DNA from: Tropicimonas sp047971885
GTDB lineage: Bacteria; Pseudomonadota; Alphaproteobacteria; Rhodobacterales; Rhodobacteraceae
Assembly: GCF_047971885.1 (NCBI RefSeq)
Contig: NZ_JBKEAE010000027.1
Location: 53,633 to 117,632, forward strand
DNA length: 64,000 nt
Reading direction: 5' to 3'
In this document: piece after piece, positions 54,917 through 64,000 of the stretch
Numbering within the stretch: the first letter of the stretch is position 1
How the letters are laid out: the number at the start of each line of letters is the position of its first letter
Program-made: the position numbers and the translations under genes
The notes under the pieces: model-generated
The model's input: only the letters and a program-made list of their open reading frames with translations
Databases searched by the model: none
Told to the model about the DNA's origin: nothing

Positions 54917-55852
54917 TTACTGCCAGAGCCTGCGCCCGAGCAGGGCCTCGCAGGAAGCGCGCTCCGCCCCGAATTCCGCCCAGAAGCGGGCGCGCTGGCG
55001 CCGTTCCAGCGGTTTTGCCAGCAGGTGCAGCCGGAAGGGCGGCCTCGGCGCCTGCCACGGCTTTTCGAAGCCGGTGTAATGAACGATCGCAGGGTTCTCG
55101 CGGCTTTCGCGGAAATACGCGCGCAGCGCCGGCGAAACATAGGGTCGCGCGGTGCGCGGGTTGCCCCAGCCCGAATTCCACGCCGGGTCAAGCCGAAAGG
55201 TCGCGTCGCGAAACACCATGTTGAGCCAGTCCTGATCGCGCGAGGTGTATTGTGCCGTTGCCGCGATGTCCATCATCTGCCCGGCCAGCCCCCCGGTGCG
55301 GATGCGGTCGAGATCGAGGACCATCACGCCGGAGTTGAAATAGGCGCGCATGTCGAGCCCGTCGAGCCGTTCGCCCCGGCGCAGGGTCTTCTCTCCGTCC
55401 CTGCGTCCTGCGGCCGAGGTTGTGTTCTGGTAACGTTCGAGAATGGCCTGAACGCCGGGGGCCAGCGCCGCGCCGATGCAATTGCCTTGCAGGTCGGTCT
55501 GCCAGAGCGGCGTCAGGTCGCGCCGCGCCAGAGCGTCGCCATCGAGATAGACCACCCGGCCGCTGTGCAGCCGGGGCATCAGCAGCCGCGAACGCGCGGC
55601 CAGCGGCAGACGGCCGCGCGGCAGATGGCGCCAGGCCGACAGGTCGACAATGCGGATCCGCAGATCGGCATCGGGAAACGCCCTTGAGAAGGCCGCCACG
55701 TCACCGCCGAGCCCGTCGCTTTCGAAGGTCGGGTGCAGGGTGATCCGGAGAGGCCCTGGCGTGCGGCGCAATACCGAGTTCACCGAGACCAGGGTGCAGG
55801 GGGCAAAGCTCTGGTCGAAGAAATAGACGAAATGCGGTGTGCCGGCGCTCAC
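54917..55852 (-). CDS. Glycosyltransferase family 8 protein
   Basis: This 311-aa protein has the GT8 fold markers: FVYFFDQSFAPCTLVSVNSV, the metal-binding DxD in VVYLDGDALARRDLTPLW, and YFNSGVMVLDLDRIR followed by RDQDWLN and IVHYTGFEKPW. It transfers a sugar from a nucleotide sugar, probably in surface polysaccharide or lipid synthesis. GTG 55852 is the likely start, 31 bases after the guaA stop; earlier codons overlap guaA. The acceptor is unknown. Confidence 0.88.
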   Translation of the reverse strand: MSAGTPHFVYFFDQSFAPCTLVSVNSVLRRTPGPLRITLHPTFESDGLGGDVAAFSRAFPDADLRIRIVDLSAWRHLPRGRLPLAARSRLLMPRLHSGRVVYLDGDALARRDLTPLWQTDLQGNCIGAALAPGVQAILERYQNTTSAAGRRDGEKTLRRGERLDGLDMRAYFNSGVMVLDLDRIRTGGLAGQMMDIAATAQYTSRDQDWLNMVFRDATFRLDPAWNSGWGNPRTARPYVSPALRAYFRESRENPAIVHYTGFEKPWQAPRPPFRLHLLAKPLERRQRARFWAEFGAERASCEALLGRRLWQ

Positions 55853-55883
55853 GCCCGGATCTCCGCCGCATGCCGGGGCAGGG

Positions 55884-57446
55884 TCACTCCCATTCGATGG
55901 TTCCCGGCGGTTTCGAGGTGATGTCATAGGTGACGCGGTTGATCCCCCTGACCTCGTTGATGATCCGGGTGGCGGTTTCGCCGAGGAACTCGTGGCCGAA
56001 CGGGTAGTAATCGGCGGTCATGCCGTCGACGCTGGTTACCGCGCGCAGTGCGCAGGCATAATCATAGGTCCGTCCGTCGCCCATCACGCCGACCGTGCGC
56101 ACCGGCAGGATGGCGACGAAGGCCTGCCAGATCTCGTCATAGAGCCCGTGCTTGCGGATCTGGTCGATATAGACCGCATCGGCCTCGCGCAGGATTTCCA
56201 GCTTGTCGCGCGTCACTTCGCCCGGGCAGCGGATGGCGAGGCCCGGCCCGGGGAAGGGGTGGCGGCCGATGAAGCTCTGCGGCAGGCCAAGTTCGCGCCC
56301 CAGTGCGCGCACCTCGTCCTTGAACAGTTCGCGCAGCGGCTCGACCAGCTTCAGCCCCATCTTTTCCGGCAGGCCGCCGACATTGTGGTGCGACTTGATG
56401 GTGACCGACGGGCCGCCCGAGAAGCTGACCGATTCGATCACGTCGGGGTAAAGCGTTCCCTGCGCAAGAAATTCCACCCCCGGAATCTCGTCGGCATGGC
56501 GCTGGAAAACGTCGATGAAAAGCTTGCCGATGATCTTGCGCTTTGTTTCGGGGTCGGAAACGCCTTCGAGCGCGGACAGGAACAGATCGCTTTCACGGGC
56601 GTGGATCAGCGGCATGTTGTAATGCTTGCGGAACATGCCGACGACTTCCTCGGCCTCGTTCTTGCGCAGCAGCCCGTGGTCGACGAAAACGCAGGTCAGC
56701 TGATCGCCGATGGCCTCGTGAATCAGCACGGCGGCGACCGAACTGTCGACCCCGCCCGAAAGCGCGCAGATCACCCTGGCCTTGCCGACCCGTTCGCGAA
56801 TCCGCGCGATGGCCTCATCGCGATAGGCGCCCATCGTCCAGTCGCCCCGGAACCCCGCCAGCCTGACGAAGTTCTCGTAGAGCTTCGGGCCGTTCGGCGT
56901 GTGGTGAACCTCGGGGTGGAACTGCACCGCGTAGAAATGGCGCGCCGGATCGGCGGTGATGGCGAACGGGGCGTTGGGCGAGGTGCCGAACACCTCGAAT
57001 CCCGGGGCGATCGCGCTCACATGGTCGCCGTGCGACATCCACACCTGTTCGGTCCTGTCGCTGAACCAGCCGTCCAGCAGATCGAGCGTTTTCCCGGTCG
57101 AGGTCACATAGGCGCGGCCGAATTCGGCCGTGCCATGCCCGCGCTCGACCTTGCCGCCCAACTCCTGCATCATCACCTGCTGGCCGTAGCAGATGCCGAG
57201 GATTGGAACGCCGAGGTCGAAAACCGACGCTGGCGGGCGGGGCGATCCATCGTCGATGACAGAGGCCGGCCCGCCCGAGAAGATCACCGCCCTGGGCGCG
57301 AATCCGGCCAGAAAACTGTCGGTCACGTTCTGGTAGGGATGTATCTCGCAATAGACGTTCAACTCTCGCAGGCGCCGCGCGATAAGCTGCGTGACCTGGC
57401 TGCCGAAGTCGATGATGAGAAGGCGATCGTGGGAAGGTTCTGTCAT
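55884..57446 (-). CDS. guaA: GMP synthase (glutamine-hydrolysing)
   Basis: GuaA amidates XMP to GMP with glutamine. The 520-aa protein has an N-terminal class I amidotransferase domain (nucleophile Cys in ILGICYGQQ) and an ATP-pyrophosphatase P-loop SGGVDSSV, then the C-terminal dimerisation domain ending in KPPGTIEWE. Start 57446 (MTEPSHDRLL) gives the standard length; the 36 codons before it are not conserved in character. The GT8 gene follows it. Confidence 0.97.
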   Translation of the reverse strand: MTEPSHDRLLIIDFGSQVTQLIARRLRELNVYCEIHPYQNVTDSFLAGFAPRAVIFSGGPASVIDDGSPRPPASVFDLGVPILGICYGQQVMMQELGGKVERGHGTAEFGRAYVTSTGKTLDLLDGWFSDRTEQVWMSHGDHVSAIAPGFEVFGTSPNAPFAITADPARHFYAVQFHPEVHHTPNGPKLYENFVRLAGFRGDWTMGAYRDEAIARIRERVGKARVICALSGGVDSSVAAVLIHEAIGDQLTCVFVDHGLLRKNEAEEVVGMFRKHYNMPLIHARESDLFLSALEGVSDPETKRKIIGKLFIDVFQRHADEIPGVEFLAQGTLYPDVIESVSFSGGPSVTIKSHHNVGGLPEKMGLKLVEPLRELFKDEVRALGRELGLPQSFIGRHPFPGPGLAIRCPGEVTRDKLEILREADAVYIDQIRKHGLYDEIWQAFVAILPVRTVGVMGDGRTYDYACALRAVTSVDGMTADYYPFGHEFLGETATRIINEVRGINRVTYDITSKPPGTIEWE

Positions 57447-57635
57447 GCCCGTCTGATAGGTTGGGCCGATGGCGCGCGCAAGGGGCGCCGCGCCGTTCGC
57501 GATGGGCCGGATGCCGGTTTCGCACGGCGGCGCGCGATGTCGCTGTTGGACCAAGGAAGGCCGTTATTTGCAGCCGGCCGGCGCAGGCTGTGATTTAATC
57601 CGGTTCAGCAACCGGGACCGGATGGAGTGCGCGAG

Positions 57636-59168
57636 ATGACTGAGGCAACGGCAAGACGGCGCGGCGGCGGCGGTGCGGCTCGCCGGGCGGAGCGGACGGC
57701 GCTGCGTATCGAATGTGCCCGCTTCATCGAGCGCAACATCCCCGATGTCGACATGCTGTCGGACGAGGTGCTCGATATCGTCGAGGTCAACGCCGAAACC
57801 GTGCTGGAAGAAATCGGTGTCGCCTTTGTCGAAAATCCCGCCGCGCTGGAACGCTGGCGGCTGGCCGGGGCCGATATCGAGGGCGAGCGGGTGCGCATCC
57901 CGCGCGGCCTCGCGCGCCGGCTGTGCGCCACCGCGCCGTCGCGTTTCACCCAGCATGCGCGCAACCCCGAACGCTCGGTCGAGATCGGCGGTCGGTCGCT
58001 GGTGCTCGCCCCGGTCTACGGCCCGCCCTTCGTGCGCGGGCAGGGGGGCGGCCGCCGCTATGCGACGATGGAGGATTTCCGGACCTTCGTGAAGCTCGGC
58101 TACATGTCGAAATGGCTGCACCATTCGGGCGGAACCGTTTGCGAGCCCACCGATATCGCGGTGAACAAGCGCCATCTGGACATGCTGCACGCCCACATGA
58201 CGCTCAGCGACAAGCCGTTCATGGGGTCGGTGACCGAACCGTCGCGGGCGGCGGATTCGGTCGAGATGTGCGAAATCCTGTTTGGCGGCCTGAACGACCG
58301 GACGGTCATGACATCGCTGGTCAACGTCAATTCGCCGCTGACCTTCGACGCGACGATGATGGGCGCGCTCGAGGTCTACGCGGCAGCCAATCAGGCCTGT
58401 ATCGTCTCGCCCTTCATCGTCGGCGGTGCGATGGCGCCGGTTTCGGTGGCCGGCACGCTGACGCAGGTTCTGGCCGAGGTCATGGCCGGCGTCGCCTATT
58501 CGCAACTGGTCCGTCCCGGGGCGCCGGTGATCTTCGGCGCCTTCGTCACCTCGATCGACATGAATTCCGGCGCGCCGACCTTCGGCACCCCCGAAGCGGC
58601 GCAGATCACCTATGGCGCGGGGCAGCTTGCACGGCGGATGGGGTTGCCCTATCGCTCGGCCGGGGCGTTCACCGGCTCGAAGCTGCCCGATGCGCAGGCG
58701 GCCTATGAAACGGCCAACTCGCTCAACACCGGCCTGCTGTCGGGGGTGAACTTCATGCTGCACGCCTGTGGCTGGCTCGAAGGCGGGCTGGTCGCGTCGT
58801 TCGAGAAATTCGTCATGGACGCCGACCAGCTTGGCGTTCTGCACCGGCTCGCGGCGGGGGTGAGCGCCGATGACGAGGCGCAGGCGATGGATGCGCTGCG
58901 CGAGGTCGGGCCGGGCGGGCACTACCTCGGCTGCGCCCACACGCAGCGCAACTTCAAGGATGCGTTCTGGCGTACCGAACTGCTCGATTACAAACCCTAC
59001 GAAACCTGGGAGGAAGAGGGCGCGCGCGACACGGCCGCGCTTGCCTCGGCACGTGTCCAGCGGCTGCTTGCGGAGTATCGCGAGCCGGAAATGGACCCGT
59101 CGATACGTCAGGCGCTCGACGAATTCGTGGAACGGAAAAAGGCGTCGATGGCGGACGCCTTTCTGTAG
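57636..59168 (+). CDS. MttB-superfamily methyltransferase, non-pyrrolysine type
   Basis: The 510-aa product belongs to the trimethylamine methyltransferase superfamily, with a barrel around GGTVCEPTDIAVNKRHLD and a C-terminal GGHYLGCAHTQRNF. No in-frame amber codon is used, so it is the pyrrolysine-free type that includes glycine betaine and other quaternary amine methyltransferases acting on a corrinoid protein. ATG 57636 has GGAG eight bases ahead. No corrinoid-protein gene lies in the window. The N-terminal Gly/Arg run is unusual. The substrate is unknown. Confidence 0.9.
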   Translation: MTEATARRRGGGGAARRAERTALRIECARFIERNIPDVDMLSDEVLDIVEVNAETVLEEIGVAFVENPAALERWRLAGADIEGERVRIPRGLARRLCATAPSRFTQHARNPERSVEIGGRSLVLAPVYGPPFVRGQGGGRRYATMEDFRTFVKLGYMSKWLHHSGGTVCEPTDIAVNKRHLDMLHAHMTLSDKPFMGSVTEPSRAADSVEMCEILFGGLNDRTVMTSLVNVNSPLTFDATMMGALEVYAAANQACIVSPFIVGGAMAPVSVAGTLTQVLAEVMAGVAYSQLVRPGAPVIFGAFVTSIDMNSGAPTFGTPEAAQITYGAGQLARRMGLPYRSAGAFTGSKLPDAQAAYETANSLNTGLLSGVNFMLHACGWLEGGLVASFEKFVMDADQLGVLHRLAAGVSADDEAQAMDALREVGPGGHYLGCAHTQRNFKDAFWRTELLDYKPYETWEEEGARDTAALASARVQRLLAEYREPEMDPSIRQALDEFVERKKASMADAFL

Positions 59169-59366
59169 CGGGTTTGAGGAAAGGGCATCCGGACGCTCCG
59201 CCGCTCGGTCGCGCGGAATGTCGTTCCCGCAACGGCTGGCAGCACTCGGCCCGGCTCGGTGCTCATGCATTTGTCACAACGGGCTCGATGCCGTCTGTCG
59301 GGTGTGAATACGGGCATTCGTCAGCGTCGTTGCCCTGACGCGCCGGTTGCGCTTCGTTCGCGTTCG

Positions 59367-59404
59367 CAATGACAGGGCCGGCCCATTAGCCGGCCCTGTC
59401 ATTG
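59367..59404. terminator. Sixteen-pair hairpin after acnA
   Basis: CAATGACAGGGCCGGC at 59367-59382 pairs perfectly with 59389-59404 around the loop CCATTA. It begins 14 bases past the acnA stop and may also stop transcription arriving from the methyltransferase gene. TTTT follows one base after on the plus strand. It is the strongest stem in the window. Confidence 0.8.
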
Positions 59405-59418
59405 GTTTTGCGCCCGGA

Positions 59419-62169
<2,751 letters not shown>

Positions 62170-62423
62170 GAGATGGCCTCCCTTCCATGTTCAGGGGTTC
62201 GCTGGGGCTGCTTTGCCTGAGCTTTGGCGCACGATCAAGCGAAGATCGCCGGCTGCGGCAATTTTTTGTATACCATGGCACACAAAGCGCGATTGCCCTT
62301 GCCGGCGGGATTGCAGCCATTGGGGGGGGCGGCAGGGAACGCACCGGGGTATCGGAACGGGCGGTCATGCGGGCGGTGTAGCGGCAGTTGACGGGTGGGG
62401 CTGCTTTTCACTATGCGTGGGCA

Positions 62424-62810
62424 ATGGGAGACGAGCTGAAACGCCTGTTGCACGCGCTGGCGGTGTGGTTGCTGATCGCGCCGTTTCTGCTGCATTCTCT
62501 CATCGCCAGCACTGTGATGCCGACAGGTTCGGCGGACGGTCCGGTGCTGGTGATCTGCACCGGCGACGGGCCGCTCGAAATGGTGCTGGACCCGGCGACC
62601 GGCGAGCCGGTCCGCAAGCGGCCCGACGACAGCGCCGGCCAGTGCTCTTGGGCGAACGGCGCTGTCGCTATGGATCTCCGGCCGCCGGTTGCGGCGCCGG
62701 CCGTTATCGGCTTGCCAACTACCGTCGGGCTGCCACCGGCCCCGTTTCTTCTGGTCGCGGTGCGGGAAACCGGCCTTCCGCCCTCCACCGGCCCTCCGGC
62801 TGTGCTCTGA
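62424..62810 (+). CDS. Small membrane-anchored protein (DUF2946-like)
   Basis: This 128-aa protein begins with a signal-anchor helix (LLHALAVWLLIAPFLLHSLIA) followed by a periplasmic part with two cysteines (VICTGDG and GQCSWANGA), a glutamate/proline-rich middle and a second hydrophobic stretch. The pattern recalls DUF2946 proteins found beside copper or heme uptake genes, but I cannot confirm it. ATG 62424 is preferred to 62388. It precedes the PepSY gene by 38 bases on the same strand. Confidence 0.65.
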   Translation: MGDELKRLLHALAVWLLIAPFLLHSLIASTVMPTGSADGPVLVICTGDGPLEMVLDPATGEPVRKRPDDSAGQCSWANGAVAMDLRPPVAAPAVIGLPTTVGLPPAPFLLVAVRETGLPPSTGPPAVL

Positions 62811-62848
62811 CGTTTCATCCGAAAATCTCAGGTACAGTCGAGGACAAC

Positions 62849-64000
62849 ATGACCGATATTACCCACGGAGCGGGTGCTCCGGCGGACTCCCGGGCCGCAA
62901 GCAAGTACTATTTCATTGCCTGGCGCTGGCACTTCTATGCCGGGCTCTATGTCATTCCCTTTCTGCTGATGCTGGCCGTGACAGGGCTGGCGATGCTCTG
63001 GATCTCCTGGGGCGCGGGCCTTGGCGACGAGCGGATGGCCGTAACGCCGGCGGATGCTCTGAAAAGCGTCAGCGCGTTGCAGCAGGCGGCGGAGAGCGCG
63101 GTGCCCGGCGGGCATGCGGTGCAATACGTCGAACCGCTCGCGGCGGATCGCGTTGCCGTCTTCTCGGTCGGGAACGAGAGCGGTACGACAGGTGTCGCGC
63201 TCGATCCCTACAGTGGCGAGGTGCTGCACACCTTCCCATGGCGGGCGGGCTGGTATGACCTCGCCAACGACGTTCACGGCACGCTGCTGCTTGGCGCTTT
63301 CGGCGACCGGCTGATCGAGATTGCCGCGAGCCTCGCCATGGTGCTGGTCGTGACCGGGCTCTACCTGAACTGGCCGCGCAACGGCTCTGGCTGGCGGGAC
63401 GCGCTGATCCCGCGATCGGGCGCGAGGGGGCGGAGATTCTGGAGATCCCTGCATGGGGCGCTCGGAACATGGCTTTCGCTGATCCTCGTGCTCTTCCTGC
63501 TGTCGGGGCTCAGTTGGGCCGGCATCTGGGGCGAGCGCGTGGTGCAGGCCTGGAACACCTTTCCGGCGGAGAAGTGGGGCGCGCCGCTGTCGGACGCGAC
63601 GCATGCCGCGATGAACCACGAAGGCTCGCACGAGGTTCCGTGGACGCTTGAACAGACGCCGATGCCATTGTCGGGTTCGCTGGCCGGGACCGACGCGATC
63701 GCGGGGGCGGTCACGATCGACAGCGTTGCCGGTCTTGCCCGGAGCCTCGGTTTCGTCGGGCGTTTCCAGATCGGCCTGCCGCAGGACGAGACCGGCGTCT
63801 GGACGATCAGCCACGACAGCATGTCGAACGACGGGCCCAACCCGGCGGCCGACCGTACCATCCACATCGACCGGTACACCGGCAATGTACTGGCCGATGT
63901 GCGCTACAGCGACTACTCGGCCTATGCCAGGGCGATGGCCTGGGGGATCGCGTTCCACGAGGGCGACATGGGGGTCTGGAACCTGGTCCTGAACACCGCC
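62849..64000 (+). CDS. PepSY-associated membrane protein, partial at window end
   Basis: The open frame starts with MTDITHGAGAPADSRAASKY and continues past the window end, so at least 383 codons are visible. Helices are at about residues 30-52, 150-172 and 205-230. PepSY-like repeats fill the periplasmic loops (ALDPYSGEVLHTFPWRAGWYD, then HIDRYTGNVLADV). WHFYAGLYVIPFLL near the start is typical of PiuB/PepSY_TM proteins involved in iron siderophore or metal reduction. It lies 38 bases after the small anchored protein. Its C-terminus cannot be judged here. Confidence 0.88.
   Translation, partial: MTDITHGAGAPADSRAASKYYFIAWRWHFYAGLYVIPFLLMLAVTGLAMLWISWGAGLGDERMAVTPADALKSVSALQQAAESAVPGGHAVQYVEPLAADRVAVFSVGNESGTTGVALDPYSGEVLHTFPWRAGWYDLANDVHGTLLLGAFGDRLIEIAASLAMVLVVTGLYLNWPRNGSGWRDALIPRSGARGRRFWRSLHGALGTWLSLILVLFLLSGLSWAGIWGERVVQAWNTFPAEKWGAPLSDATHAAMNHEGSHEVPWTLEQTPMPLSGSLAGTDAIAGAVTIDSVAGLARSLGFVGRFQIGLPQDETGVWTISHDSMSNDGPNPAADRTIHIDRYTGNVLADVRYSDYSAYARAMAWGIAFHEGDMGVWNLVLNTA

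Noticed and set aside
62828..63958. A 376-codon frame on minus opposite the PepSY gene
   Set aside because: The plus-strand frame has membrane helices and PepSY repeats, while the minus frame is Arg/His-rich noise.

Overview
The window is high-G+C DNA with tightly packed genes and long antisense shadow frames. Its content points to an alphaproteobacterium, most likely of the Rhodobacteraceae/Roseobacter group. The markers are a GapR (DUF2312) nucleoid protein, a RutR-type pyrimidine regulon, DUF2083 Xre regulators, TRAP transporters and a MetA carrying the acetyl-CoA-specific residue. No rRNA, tRNA, CRISPR array, insertion sequence or prophage was recognised. This looks like stable chromosome made of metabolic operons.

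Layout. 1-3.0 kb (minus): accB-accC, a small lipoprotein and aat. 3.1-14.3 kb: a complete reductive pyrimidine degradation island. It has preT-preA on minus, a RutR-like TetR gene, then on plus a carbamoyl-amino-acid hydrolase, dihydropyrimidinase, a VOC protein and a five-gene ABC transporter block. RutR-like palindromes lie in front of both arms. 14.3-21.1 kb: a signalling block made of a DUF2083 Xre regulator, a single-domain receiver, a two-helix membrane protein, an SLC5 symporter fused to a histidine kinase, and an orphan FliM/FliN-like protein. 21.1-22.8 kb: small housekeeping genes (DUF442 protein, DksA-like protein, small membrane protein, GapR).

22.9-30.7 kb: a hexuronate operon (uxaC, TRAP dctPQM, kdgF, kduI, uxuB-like) read on minus, diverging from a GntR/FCD regulator. 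31.0-44.1 kb: a seven-gene glycogen operon on minus in the order glgP-glgB-glgC-glgA-glgX-malQ-pgm. 44.5-51.5 kb: Bcr/CflA efflux pump, a frameshifted DsbA-family gene, an acyl-CoA synthetase diverging from an Xre-cupin regulator, ppk2 overlapping a TetR gene, and metA. 51.6-57.4 kb: an unknown P-loop protein, a FadL-type porin, an EamA exporter, a GT8 glycosyltransferase and guaA. 57.6-64 kb: a non-pyrrolysine MttB-family methyltransferase, acnA, a small membrane-anchored protein and a PepSY protein that runs off the window.

How the parts work together. The pyrimidine island can import a pyrimidine-like solute, reduce it (PreTA), open the ring (dihydropyrimidinase) and hydrolyse the carbamoyl product to a beta-amino acid, under a local repressor. 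The uronate operon imports uronates by TRAP transport and isomerises and reduces them toward mannonate, with two extra enzymes (KdgF, KduI) for unsaturated uronates. The glycogen operon holds both synthesis and breakdown plus the phosphoglucomutase link. The least explained part is the 15-21 kb signalling block, where a transporter-like sensor kinase, a CheY-like receiver and a FliM-like protein lie in a row.
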